A stretch of DNA of 64,000 bases, taken from Ariolimax columbianus. Taxonomy: Eukaryota; Mollusca; Gastropoda; Stylommatophora; Arionidae. Each line of letters begins with the position of its first letter. Positions within the stretch are counted from its first letter, which is position 1. The stretch lies in assembly GCA_036924085.1 (NCBI GenBank), contig JAVGWX010000019.1, positions 4,177,641-4,241,640 of the forward strand, given 5' to 3'. Under the pieces are notes generated by a model, which did no database searches, was not told where the DNA came from, and worked only from the letters and a program-made list of their open reading frames with translations. The translations under genes were made by a program, and so were the position numbers. Positions 45,915-57,852 of the stretch are shown here, one piece after another.

Positions 45915-46660
45915 AATGGCGACGTCATCAGTCATGGGCACCACGTCAGACGTCATGTTTCCAATGTTGGAGGCACCACATCAGACATCATGTTTCCAAT
46001 ATTAGAGGCACCACGTCAGACGTCGTCATGTTTCCAATGTTGGAGGCACCACGTCAGACGTCATGTTTCCAATGTTGGAAGCAGCACGTCAGACGTCGTC
46101 ATGTTTCCAATGTTGGAGGCACCACGTAAGACGTCGTTATGTTTCCAATGTTGGAGACACCACGTCAGACGTCATATTTCCAATGTTGGAGGCACCACGT
46201 CAGACGTCATGTTTCCAATGTTGGAGGCACCACATCAGACATGTTTCTAATGCTGGAGACACCACGTCAGACATGTTTCCAATGTCCTGGGCACCACGTC
46301 AAACATGTTTCCAATATCCTGGGTACCACGTAAGACATTTTCCAATGTCCTGGGTACCACGTCAGACATGTTTTCAGTGTCCTGGGCACCACGTCAGACA
46401 TGTTTCCAATGTCCTGTGCACCACATCAAACGTCATGTTTCCAATGTCCTGGGCACTACATCAAACGTCATGTTTCCAATGTCCTGGGCACCACATCAAA
46501 CGTCATGTTTCCAATGTCCTGGGCACCACATCAAACGTCATGTTTCCAATGTCCTGGGCACCACATCAAACGTCATGTTTCCAATGTCCTGGGCACCACA
46601 TCAAACGTCATGTTTCCAATGTCCTGGGCACCACATCAAACGTCATGTTTCCAATGTTCA
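45915..46660 (+). repeat. Minisatellite, 35-bp unit, two subfamilies
   Basis: Left copies: CCACGTCAGACGTCATGTTT plus CCAATGTTGGAGGCA. Right copies: CCACATCAAACGTCATGTTT plus CCAATGTCCTGGGCA, nearly identical to each other. The two meet near 46270 through deleted intermediates. Open frames through the array are incidental. Confidence 0.96.
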
Positions 46661-47224
46661 GCCACGTGGATTGCCTTGCCATTTCCCCTCAACATGTCCT
46701 TCATTTTGCAAGTTTCCAGAAGGTTTGCGTAGATCATCATGTAGTCTGGGTCTTTTCTTGCCCCCCCCCCCCCCCTTTCTGCATCGTGATACACCAGTTC
46801 GGAGTCGTTTTAGTGACATCCATGATGCGTAAGGCAAGTGATGTCCGTGCGCAGGTTCCTACCGCGGCTCAATCCAGGGAACCTGCGTCAATTCATTCCA
46901 TTTTTGTATGCGATGTACTCAGGGATTCTTCTGTATGTGGGCTGGGTTGAATGTTAGATTACGTCAGAGGAGGTCCTTAGTCAGGGACTACGTACTGTGT
47001 GCATATTTGTGTATTTATATGTTTGCTTGTGTGTGAGTGTATGCATGTGGACGTGCATAAAAGTGTACCAGCGCGGGTGTGACACACACATGTGATAAAT
47101 GTGTGTAAGTGTTTGTGTGTGCTTGCGCAGATGTGTATATGCCTTTGTAAAACTGTTTTATCGCGTTATTTATACTTCCTGTTGTCACACTGGAGGAATG
47201 TTCCAGCCGTACTGTTTGTGGTTA
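46661..47224. other. Intergenic with a C15 run and GT-rich patch
   Basis: No gene. C run at 46761-46775; TG-rich at 47000-47130. Confidence 0.5.
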
Positions 47225-47285
47225 TTACATATATAAATAAATAAATATATAAATAAATATATATATATATATATATATATAATAT
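47225..47285. repeat. AT microsatellite
   Basis: ATAAATAAATA followed by about 13 TA dinucleotides. Confidence 0.95.
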
Positions 47286-47299
47286 CATCTTGTAGCATG

Positions 47300-47760
47300 T
47301 CTTTTCAGAACGAGGCTACCATCACAGCCCTTATCGGCTATCATGGGTTGTGTCTCTTGACCATTTGTCATTCAGAGGTTTGCTGTTGCTTACTGAACGC
47401 TGTTTTGTGCGGTCACCAGCCCTGGTCGCTGGAGCTCCTTTAGCTCACCGTTTCAGATGCTGCCTTCAGAGTCATTGTCGACTATGCCGGTCATCCGCCT
47501 TTCCCACCAGCATCTGTGTGTACTAGTCAGGGGTGGGCTGCCCCATTTTTTATTCCTTTTACTCACGTAGTTTAGCCGGCCAGTAAAAGCCATTGCCCGG
47601 GGAATGGCGCTGTCGCACACACGCAGACTAAATAAACCAAACGTGAGCTAGGTAGAAGTGTGGGAACCAAATAGACCCCAGGCCATCATGGATGTAGCTG
47701 CCACTCACCGTCAAGTACCATGCCTAACACCTGCCCTGCCCCCCCCCCCCCTATATGTTC
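47300..47760. other. Possible decayed transposable element
   Basis: A moderately GC-rich, non-tandem segment unlike its AT-rich flanks, ending in a C13 run. No motif allows a call. Confidence 0.25.
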
Positions 47761-47959
47761 TGGTTGGTCAGTACTAAGACTGGTTGAATGGTTGTCTGAG
47801 TATGTCTCTTCTCAGCTCCCTTTATTTCAGCATAGGTTCGCATTTTAATGTTTCTCCATGCCTGAGGTGAAAAGGCGAGTGTTCATCTTGCCCTCTAGTA
47901 TCTTCTATAGAAGACTTTCGTGTCTCATATTAGTACATTCAACTCAATCTTCGTTTCTG

Positions 47960-48420
47960 TATCAGTTTCAATATTTGTCTTTGTGATGACATCGTCTTTC
48001 TGCCCAACTAACTCTTTCCATTCAATGGTAGCACCACATTTCAAAGCTTTCTTCATTTGTCTTAGCTGGAGTCCATGTTTCAGTTTGATACAGTGCAATT
48101 CGCTATATATTAGTGGCGATTATTATTTTCCTCAATTCTTTCCTGATATTATTTGAGGTTAGCAATTTATATTTTCTTCTTGGCCATTTTTTGTGGCCAA
48201 TGCAGTCATTGTCTTAATTTGTATCACTGCGGGCATCTTTTTTTACAGTTTGTCCTAAATATGTAAACTTCGGTTAAATTATTTCTCTATTGATTATTAT
48301 TTCCATTCACCTGTGTTACTTGGCCATCATAAAAGTCTTTGTCTCCAATGTCTTAATTTTCATGCAGAAGTTTTTGACTGTTGTTAATTTATTCCATAAT
48401 ACGACCGGACTCACTCCTAC
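47960..48420 (-). mobile_element. Degenerate LINE reverse transcriptase C-terminal fragment
   Basis: On the - strand it reads FTYLGQTV and then, after breaks, ETWTPAKTNEESFEMWCYH and MERVSWAERR. These match the F-YLG, ETWTL...FEMWCYRRM and ISW blocks of RTE-like LINEs. Many stops. Confidence 0.7.
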
Positions 48421-48581
48421 TGTCTGTGTCTTTGTGACTCACAGTGACTATATTTATTATTTCTTTGTGGGCCATGTTTGATTTGAAAAAGATAAGATTG
48501 TTTTAACTATTTTGTGAATATAATTAGAACTTGTGAATAATTAGCAGTTAACTTAATATACGTAGTTATTGCAAATAACTA

Positions 48582-48980
48582 ATAGTGAATAAATCATGGC
48601 TCCATATGTTGGATATCTCTAATAGTGAGTAAATCATGGCTCCATATTTTGGATATGTCTAATAGTGAGTAAATCATGGCTCCATATGTTGGATATGTCT
48701 AATAGTGAGTAAATCATGGCTCCATATGTTGGATATGTCTAATAGTGAGTAAATCATGGCTCCATATGTTGGATATGTCTAATAGTGAGTAAATCATGGC
48801 TCCATATGTTGGATATGTCTAATAGTGAGTAAATCATGGCTCCATATGTTGGATATGTCTAATAGTGAGTAAATCATGGCTCCATATGTTGGATATGTCT
48901 AATAGTGAGTAAATCATGGCTCCATATGTTGGATATGTCTAATAGTGAGTAAATCATGGCTCCATATGTTGGATATGTTA
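48582..48980 (+). repeat. Minisatellite, 40-bp unit, 10 near-identical copies
   Basis: Unit AATAGTGAGTAAATCATGGC plus TCCATATGTTGGATATGTCT. Only two or three differences occur in the whole array. Confidence 0.97.
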
Positions 48981-49019
48981 TGTTTGATAGGTTGTGATTG
49001 ATAAAATACATGTCGTCAA

Positions 49020-50215
49020 TTGTGTGTCTGTCGCAATTCGTGTGTGTCATAAACTATGTGTGTGATAAATTTTGCATGATAAATTGTATATGTGATAAAT
49101 TGTGTGTGTATGTGTAAACTGCATGTATAATAAATAAATTGTGTATGTGACAAAATTATGTGTTCCAAATTGTGTGCGATAAACTATATGTGATGAATTA
49201 TGTGGATGTGATAAATTATGTCGATGTGATAAATTATGTGTATGTGATAAATTGTTTGTGTGACACATTAAGTGCGATACATTAAAATCATTTGTTTGTG
49301 ATAAATTGTGTATGCTGCAAATTATATATAATAGATGTGTGTGATACGTTGTGTGTGTGAGAGAAATTGTTTATGTGATAAATTACGTATCTGATAAACA
49401 GTGTGATAAATAGTGTGTGTGATAAATAGTGTGGGTGATAAACTGTGTGTGTGATAAATAGTGTGGATGATAAATAGTGTGGGTGATAAATAGTGTGAAT
49501 GATAAACTGTGTGTGATAAATTGTGTGACAAATTACATGTGATAAAATATGTGTATGATAAATTTTGTGCATCAAATTATATATGATAAACTATATTTGC
49601 ATGTGACAAATTATCTCGGTGTGATAAATTATAATATTATGTGTGCAATTATGTGCATGATAAATTATGTGTGATAATTTATGTGTGTGATATTGTTTGT
49701 GTGGCGCATTATGTGTGAGTAGTCAGAGTGGTCTGCCGGGGTCTTTGTGTATGACAAGGACAAGAATAGCACCACTGCCCCACAGAGAGCATGTCGTAAG
49801 AGTGGTCATGGTTAGGTGCTTTCTTTGGAGCAGCATAGATGGCGTCTAACTGTAGGTCTACTTTGCTCTAGTGTTTGAGTCTATTAAGATGGACTCGCAC
49901 ATCGGATAACCGCCCTTCGTAAGTGCTTGTCGCAATGCAGAGGAGTATTAAGCTGCTCGATCCTAGCCCGCTAAGCAGGAAATCCTTCTCCCGGCTACAT
50001 CCATCTCATACCAGAGCTGGGACCTGCACAGGAGCATCTGCTCCTGTAGACGTGCAGGTCAACTAAGAACTAAAACTAAGATTATGTGTGATACATTAAG
50101 TGTGATAATCTGTGCGGGATACTATATGTGATAACTTATGTGTGATAAGTTATGTGTGATGTACTATATGTGATAAATTATGTGTGATAAATTATATAAC
50201 ATAAAATGTTTGTGT
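49020..50215 (+). repeat. Degenerate TGTGTGATAAATTATG repeat, split by an insertion
   Basis: Loose 12-18-bp units of TGTGATAAATTGTGTG type at 49020-49718 and 50081-50215. The 49719-50080 segment does not belong to the repeat. Confidence 0.85.
49719..50080 (+). mobile_element. 362-bp insertion in the repeat, possible SINE
   Basis: A GC-richer segment bounded by ATTATGTGTGA on both sides (49708-49718 and 50081-50091), with an A-rich end (AAGAACTAAAACTAAG). This looks like a target-site duplication. The array itself contains similar words, so the duplication is not proof. No protein or clear pol III boxes. Confidence 0.6.
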
Positions 50216-50754
50216 TGATATTACATGTTGAATGTCAATCATAGATACACAATCTTCTACATCTGAATGAGTTGGAGCATCGTCCACACCACAGCACTGT
50301 TAGCAACCTCGTACTATCAGCGTTTCTATTCTCATGTCTGCTACATATTGAACTCTTTCAGAAATCACTTGTTCACAAATCTATTTTGGTCACCCTCCTA
50401 CCGAGACCCAAAACCATTGCTATTTTCGGAGATTTGACAACAAGACCGTTCAAGTGATCGTTTGCTACACAGAATTTCATGCCCTGGAAGAGTTCTCTTT
50501 TAGCTTTCTGTCTCAGCTGTTTGATGCATGTACAAGGGTACTTATATGCCATGTACACACGTATGCATGTACAACTGTAAAGTATAGTTTACACACTTGT
50601 GTACATGTATCACTGTTCTCATATACCCTGTACACGTGTATACATGTACTATGGTACACATTCACCCTGTGCACATGTGTACACTTACATTAGAACACAT
50701 AAGTCACGCATTTAAACCACATAAACATTTACCGTATAATACGTTTTCTTCCTT
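50216..50754. other. Intergenic; GTACAC/TGTAC-rich patch at 50530-50690
   Basis: Irregular copies of ACATGTGTACA-like palindromic words at 50530-50690. No gene. Confidence 0.45.
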
Positions 50755-51045
50755 AAAAATCCGCTTACCATTACAAACAGGAGTATACATATTTTATAAT
50801 AGTTACTTTAGGGTACCCATATTTTATAACAGATACTTCGAAGAACACATGTTTTATAATAGTTACTTCAGATAACACGTTTTATAATAGTTACTTTAGG
50901 GTACCCAAATTTTATAATAGTTACTTCAAAGAACACATGTTTTATAATAGTTACTTCAGAACACATATTTTATAATAGTTGCTTCAAAGAACACATGTTT
51001 TATAATAGTTACTTCAGAAAACACATGTTTTATAATTGTTACTGT
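50755..51045 (+). repeat. Minisatellite, about 27-32-bp unit
   Basis: Units of ACACATGTTTTATAATAGTT plus ACTTCA(AAGA), with a GGGTACCCA variant. Confidence 0.9.
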
Positions 51046-51749
51046 TAAGTTAGAATATAAAAGCACTTAATAAATGTTACACAGGAATCAGTTAAAATTG
51101 ACAGGTATAAGCCCACTTTCTTGAAATAAAGTTACACATGCCTTGTTATTTATCTTGTCCATGAAATAGAATTATCATAACTTAAGACATATTTGATTAG
51201 TTATTTCAGCAAACATGAGCCTTATAAAACACATACATTGACAACAAAAAACTAAACATTTCAGTCTGGAAGAAGGCACATTACAGTTTTGTTTTGCTCT
51301 GTGTACTCTACTGGCAGAGGGATGTCTTTGTCCATCCTAAGCTGCAGTCCTGTGGCTGTAGAAATAACTCATGGATGTGATATTACTATTATTATTATAC
51401 AATGTCACAGCTGATATATGAGCAAGATATTTGTAATGTAAATTGTTACTGTACTCTTAAACTTGTTAATATGTTAGATTGTGGACATACAAACACATAC
51501 AGCAAACTCTATTTTATTTATGTACATTTAGAAATTTATTGATCACATTGAATATAAGGGGACACCAACTTTGACAATACAGTTTAAGATTATAATTTTT
51601 CTTTATTATGCCCCTTAGTTCTGTTTTATTATATTGCCCCTTAGTTTTGTTAACATGTAGTGAATCTGTTTTAACAATATTGTTTTATTTAGTTTCAACA
51701 ATTATCATGTAATATGTTTATTTGTTGATTTGTGTATAATGATATTAAA
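51046..51749. other. AT-rich intergenic sequence
   Basis: No frame or repeat of note. Confidence 0.5.
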
Positions 51750-52150
51750 CTAATAATATAAGTTTGTATATGTTGAATGTTTATTATATTCAAGTGGATT
51801 GTCATGAAAACAAATATCTGACAAACTAAAATTAAAAATCAAATGAACAAATAGTAAGACTTGGGGCATTAAAAAATATAGAAGGATGGTCAAGTAATCC
51901 CGTAACTGCCGAGGTTGGTGGGGCACACATGAAGACACCCCCACACACAATCTCACACCACCCCTTTCTTCAGCTTCAGCTGCCTGTGCCTCCTCCTGAG
52001 ATTGGTCTATCTTTTATTAATCATCCCATCTCTTTTTGCGTCCACCTTGTACCTTTCCGTACAGGATCGTATTTGCAAGACCGTTTGATCTCAACATATG
52101 GCCGCACCAAGTTGTCAAAAGGGATGAAGTTGAAAGAAAATTGTAAAATA
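51750..52150 (-). mobile_element. Probable LINE C-terminus and 3' end, decayed
   Basis: On the - strand the frame gives ...VRKGTRWTQKEMG... and ends ...FMCAPPTSAVTGLLDH. This resembles the RGRQKK-W-DN and PPT...VTG ends of common LINE ORF2 proteins. Weak but ordered. Confidence 0.45.
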
Positions 52151-52494
52151 AAAATTTGAATGAAATTAGAATGAATGAACGTTATTTAAGTCAGATGACA
52201 CAAATATTTTGGACATACCTTGGAGAAAACAAATTTGGAAAGAAGCAAGAGGTGGAAAAACTTTGTAGATCAATGTGGCAACTGGTCTGACCTGATTAAC
52301 AAATTTTTGATTTTTATTGATAGACCTGGTTATGAAATGAGTGAAACAAGCCTAACTCACTTTGTTCATAATGGCTTGTTGACTACTTCCCCCATCGTTT
52401 CATTCCCATCAATCACATCCATAATGTCATGCCATCTGGAACAGGTCGATATGTTTTTCCATAACTCGTAAACTTTCTCCCCCTCTCTCTCTCT

Positions 52495-52497
52495 CTT

Positions 52498-52537
<40 letters not shown>

Positions 52538-52545
52538 TCTCTCTA
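52495..52545 (+). repeat. CT microsatellite
   Basis: CTCTCTCT runs with two C-rich interruptions. Confidence 0.95.
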
Positions 52546-52764
52546 AAAGGAATATCTTTTTTTAAACAGAATTAAGTTTTTTTAGCACTGTCATCAGTTC
52601 TAGAACACAGAGTAATTCTACATATCATCTCGTTCAAATGGATGGAAATGTGTCAACATTAACAATGAGAGACTAGACTTCTGGGTGTGAACAAGACTTG
52701 AACACATCAACAAGGCCCTACACAGACTGACCACAAGACATGTACCACTGTAACAAACATATGA

Positions 52765-53625
52765 TTTTCAGACTCGTCCATCAATGTTGGACCCACACAA
52801 ACAACTACTACCACAGACAGGTCCATCAATGTTGGACCCACACAAACAACTACTACCACAGACTCGTCCATCAATGTTGGACCCACACAAACAACTACTA
52901 CCACAGACTCGTCCATCAATGTTGGACCCACATAAACAACTACTACCACAGACTCGTCCATCAATGTTGGACCCACATAAACAACTACTACCACAGACTC
53001 GTCCATGAATGTTGGACCCACATAAACAACTACTACCACAGACTCGTCCATCAATGTTGGACCCACACAAACAACTACTACCACAGACTCGTCCATCATT
53101 GTTGGACCCACATAAACAACTACTACCACAGACTCGTCCATCAATGTTGGACCCACATAAACAACTACTACCACAGACTCGTCCATCAATGTTGGACCCA
53201 CATAAACAACTACTACCACAGACTCGTCCATCAATGTTGGACCCACATAAACAACTACTACCACAGACTCGTCCATCAATGTTGGACCCACATAAACAAC
53301 TACTACCACAGACTCGTCCATCAATGTTGGACCCACATAAACAACTACTACCACAGACTCGTCCATCAATGTTGGACCCACACAAACAACTACTACCACA
53401 GACTCGTCCATCATTGTTGGACCCACATAAACAACTACTACCACAGACTCGTCCATCAATGTTGGACCCACATAAACAACTACTACCACAGACTCGTCCA
53501 TCAATGTTGGACCCACATAAACAACTACTACCACAGACTCGTCCATCAATGTTGGACCCACACAAACAACTACTACCACAGACTCGTCCATCAATGTTGG
53601 ACCCACATAAACAACTACTACTACT
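52765..53625. repeat. Minisatellite, 45-bp unit, about 19 copies
   Basis: Unit GACTCGTCCATCAATGTTGG plus ACCCACATAAACAACTACTACCACA. Because 45 is 15 codons and the unit lacks stops in several frames, both strands carry frames of 299-323 codons. They have no start context, family or non-repeat domain, so they are not called as genes. Confidence 0.97.
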
Positions 53626-53689
53626 TACTGCGTCCATCGCCAATGTACTACAAGAGTAATAAAACTTACCAAATATGTATTTTTCACTA

Positions 53690-53940
53690 ACTAGTTCAGA
53701 CGACATTCGTAGTATGATCCGCACCACATCTTGTGCCAAATTCTTTTCCAGGCAGAAAATAAGTTGGTTTGATTATCTCCTTCATCAACTTCCACTGAGG
53801 GCGAGAGGGTGTCCACGAGGCAGGTGATTGTGCAACGACACGAGCTCACAATCAATGGACAGAATACACTTGACGTAGGACAGATGACTTAAGCTAACTC
53901 AAAGACGCTCAAGGGCACAAGTGGGAAAAAAACTAACTAA
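53690..53940 (+). mobile_element. LINE C-terminal fragment, sister of 59275-59748
   Basis: Reads DDIRSMIRTTSCAKFFSRQK followed by ISWF, close to DDIRSMVSTTACAKYISRQK at 59450. It continues to a shared GTGGGAA.AAAACTAACTA end. An internal deletion removes part of the basic region. Confidence 0.8.
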
Positions 53941-54099
53941 CTGATAGCTCAGGAAAGACAAGTAAATCCCTTCATTCTCAATAGAGACATTAAATAACGA
54001 AAGGAAAGCATGCATTTCTTGCTCAGGGAAGACACACATATCACTCCATCATCAAGGTAATACACCAATTAAATAATAAGCAGCCATCTTAAATCTCTT

Positions 54100-55235
54100 T
54101 AATGCACCATAAACACCTACTCTGAACAAGATATGCAGTCCCCCATGAAGAAGCTTTTTGGGCAATATGGATACATTTTGACTGACTACCAAAACTAGGA
54201 ATCTGAAGTTCTCATCCAGTCGGCTTCTGGGAAACTCTACAGTGAATATACATCTCCAGGCAACCCGACTGCTTCACCTACCTAGGTAGTACCGTCACTA
54301 GAAAAGCAAATATCTAATCCAAGGTCAACAGTAGAGATGAGAAGACAATTGGGAGACTATTAGCAAATGTTTAGAACTAACATGGTCACACATTAGTAAA
54401 AGTAAATCATGCTGCAGCGATTGCCACTCGAAACATGGACAGTGTATAGTAGACATACCAGGTAGATCAATCGTTTCCATGGGAGCTGTCTCTATAGGCT
54501 GCTCTCAATCAGGTGACAGGAGAAAGTAACTCTCAATCAGGTGACAGGAGAAAGCAACTCTCAATCAGGAGACAGGAGAAAGTAACTCTCAATCAGGAGA
54601 CAGGACAAAGTAACTCTCAATCAGGAGACAGGAGAAAGTAACTCTCAATCAGGAGACAGGACAAAGTAACTCTCAATCAGGAGACAGGAGAAAGTAACTC
54701 TCAATCAGGAGACAGGAGAAAGTAACTCTCAATCAGGTGACAGGACAAAGTAACTCTCAATCAGGTGACAGGAGAAAGAAACTCTCAAATCCTCAACAAG
54801 TTGAGCATCCATAATAATAATAATAGCTGTCCATCGTTGTCGATGAGCATCCATACATTTCTAAAAAGAAAGCCCAGGTAAGATGGATGGGACATATTGT
54901 TTGTAAGTCTGGTAAGCACTTCCTCAAGCATCTGCTGTACAGTCAACTCAGAGCAGGCAGACGCTAGCAGGACACAGGAGAGACTGTTCCAAAATGTCTC
55001 AGAAGAGCTTTAACTTTTGTTACCTCCTGGGCATGAAAGACGCTTGCACAAAACTGTTGTGTCTGGGGTGACTCAGAGAAAACATAATGTTCAAAAGAAT
55101 CTAACACCACACTCGACTTCTTATATGTGTGTCCAAAATGTGACAAGAATCTGCCATGGCAGAATTGAACTTTCCAATCCAATGACATCTCATGGCTCAA
55201 GTCTGGTGCTGTCACCACCTATTATAATATTAGCT
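54100..55235 (+). mobile_element. LINE ORF2 C-terminal half, interrupted by a minisatellite
   Basis: Across frames it reads EVLIQSASGKLYSE, CFTYLGSTVT, ETWTVYSRHT (RT thumb region), then a tandem array at 54505-54785, then VRWMGHIVCKSGKHFLKHLL, YSQLRAGRR and a late CPKCDKNLPW knuckle. The blocks are in the normal order for this LINE type, so the array sits inside the coding region. Confidence 0.8.
54505..54785 (+). repeat. 28-bp minisatellite inside the LINE
   Basis: Unit CTCTCAATCAGGAGACAGGA plus GAAAGTAA, about 10 copies. GGTGA/GGAGA and GGAGA/GGACA variants alternate. Confidence 0.95.
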
Positions 55236-55904
55236 GCATACATCCGCTAGCTCGCAGTCATTTACGTGTTGGATAATTTACATATACGTAAGTAATAGAT
55301 TATTAGGACCAATTGCTTTAGGAGACCCTAACTGTTAAAGTACACCATCCACATATCAGGGGTTTGTACAAATCTTTATATTTAGTCAAGACTAAATTAG
55401 TTATAGAAAAACAACTACAAACTGGTGTGCACCAAAGATGGCTCCTACCTGTAAAACTCACAGGTGAAGAGTATGCTAAATAAAAAACCATACAAACTAC
55501 AGGTGACAATGCAGCTTGACATCTGTAATAGTGATCAATTATTTTTTAAATATTGTATTGTCACCCAAAAATTAATATTATTTATTGACATTTACAAGTA
55601 ACAAGAGATAATAAATATGTAAAACAATCATTTTAATTAGTAAAGATGTCAATAATTACATTTGATAATACATACCATAATATGAAACTATACACTACAC
55701 ACCTGGAATAAACAGTCATTTGACTCAGTTTTAATAGTCAGTTTCTTATGGTGCATGTAATCTGGTCCTTACATACTGCAGGCCATCTAGGGCAAAATGT
55801 TTGATCTGAGAATAAGAATGACTTAGAATTCTCATCGTAACTCTCTGATTTTTTTACCCTAAACGTACTAGGAACAACTTTAACCAACCAAGAAAACATC
55901 ACTG
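55236..55904. other. AT-rich intergenic sequence
   Basis: Nothing recognised. Confidence 0.5.
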
Positions 55905-56030
55905 CCACTCAGTAATGTTTTAAAAACTGTCGTTCAGACCTCATTCAGTAATGTTTTAAAAACTTTCGTTCAGACGTTATTCAGTAATGTTTTAAAAACT
56001 GTCATTCAGACCTCATTCAGTAATGTCCAG
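55905..56030 (+). repeat. Short tandem repeat, about 36-bp unit, 3 copies
   Basis: Unit CATTCAGTAATGTTTTAAAA plus ACTGTCGTTCAGACCT. Confidence 0.9.
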
Positions 56031-56509
56031 ACTGAGGAAACCCTTAATGTACCAGAGACAAAAATGAGCAGGACTTGACAAAAGCGCTTGTCTGTAACGA
56101 GTACAAATTTTGTGCTTGACGCGTAAAAAAATATGTTTTAAATCGTTAATTACGATTTTAATAGTTACTACATAACGACTCTAGCATTATATGTTTATGA
56201 TGGTGAATCTAAATGGATCTCCACTGCTACCATTTAAACTTACTAAAGCCATTGATAAATTGATACTACCAATAATGTACAAAGACACACACGTCATGCC
56301 TCCGACAGTAGTGAATTATTTTTTCTCAAGAAGAAATAGACTAATACTGTGTAAGTAATACAATATATTTTAGTTTTGTATGCATTGTTATGTAGAAATA
56401 AAGGTGAATTAGTGCCAATTTAAATTTGTTTACATAAATTGCATGACTGTTTCCGACCATGGTGACTGGCGAAATTGTTGACTAACTGATAATCCACCCT
56501 AACATTTGC
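56031..56509. other. AT-rich intergenic sequence
   Basis: Nothing recognised. Confidence 0.5.
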
Positions 56510-56895
56510 CAAGCCCTGAAAATGAGAATACCCTTAATTAAGCAAATACCAAAAATGAGAATACACTTCATTCAATACAGCCAAGAAAGAGAATACATTT
56601 AATTCCATACAGCCCAGAAAGAGAATACATTTAATTCAATACAGCCCAGAAAAGGAATACATTTAATTCAATACAGCCCAGAAAGAAAATACATTTAATT
56701 AAATACAGCCCAGAAAAGGAATACATTTAATTCAATACAGCCCAGAAAAAGAATACATTTAATTCAATACAGCCCAGAAAAGAAATACATTTAATTCAAT
56801 ACAGCCCAGAAAGAGAATACATTTAATTAAATACAGCCCAGAAAGAGAATACATTTAATTCAATACAGCCCAGAAAGAGAATACCCTTTATTTAG
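56510..56895 (+). repeat. Minisatellite, 32-bp unit, about 11 copies
   Basis: Unit AGCCCAGAAAGAGAATACAT plus TTAATTCAATAC. Confidence 0.94.
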
Positions 56896-57119
56896 TAAAA
56901 ATCTAAATTAAAACCCCATCAGTCCAGCAGGAACAAAATAACTTTAGCTCTTAGTGCACATCAAGGGATCAAGAATCAAGAGAGGGTCGTCATGGATGGC
57001 ACAGGCTGAGACAACAATCGGACACGTCACTCCAGCTGAGATGATAGCCAAAGGGGAAGATTGGGTCCACACTGGTGATAGAATGAAAGAGTATAGGGAG
57101 TCATCATAACCTTAGGCAT

Positions 57120-57852
57120 GGAATGCAGACAATGGAAAAACGAGAGAGCAGAGCACGAGATAAATCAGCTGATAACTGAGAACACCCAGGAGAGTGACGC
57201 TGTCATATACACTGACGGATCAGTCGTGCGCAGTCAGACATCAGGCCGGGGTTTCTCGGCTAGAGTGAGAGGAGAGGGCGTTGCTGAGTGCAGTAGGGCA
57301 TACATGTCAACAACCTCCAGTATGAGAACAGAGACGGAAGCAGTGACCTCAGCACTGAAATGGATATCTGAGACTTCTAAAACAAAGGCAGTCATCGTGA
57401 CAGACGCGCAAGCCGTACTTCAGAAAGTACAGAAGGGATAGCTTAGGTACGAGTGGATAGCTGCCGTTGAGGCCTCAAACCTCCAGGCATTGACCTGCAT
57501 CTACTGTCCTGCTCAATCCGGGGTTCAGGCCAATGAAAGAGCTGACATCGTGGCTTTACAAGCTCCCATCACGGGCACATTAGTGAAGGATAGAAATTAC
57601 ATTTTGAAATCAATCAATGACCGCCTTCTGGATGAGAACACTGCAATGGATGAAGCAGCAATCCACAAACTGCAATGTTTTTTAACATTAAATGAGGTTC
57701 GAGCGGAGTGGGGTACGTGGGAGGACGGCGCAGGAGAGTGTACAACCAGCGAGCTACAGGGACCATCGGCATCCATACTTTACGCCATTTGATGAGAGAG
57801 ACTGAGCACCTATTGGTATGCCCGGAGTACAGTGACGTCGATTCTTAGAAAC
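57120..57852 (+). mobile_element. Retrotransposon RNase H domain, second family, decayed
   Basis: Reads VIYTDGSVVRSQTSGRGFSA (first Asp), then MRTETEAVTSALKW (Glu), then VIVTDAQAVLQKV (Asp). An in-frame TAG at about 57439 follows, then CPAQSGVQANERAD (last Asp; the usual PGHAG/PAHSG His is Gln). After a frameshift near 57730 it ends TGTIGIHTLRHL and EHLLVCPEYSDVDS, the typical terminus of this element type. It differs clearly from the RNase H at 25590. Not a host gene. Confidence 0.85.

Noticed and set aside
52707..53739. Open frames of 299-323 codons on both strands as repeat-protein genes
   Set aside because: They follow from a 45-bp stop-free unit; opposite strands and several frames are open equally, with no non-repeat domain.
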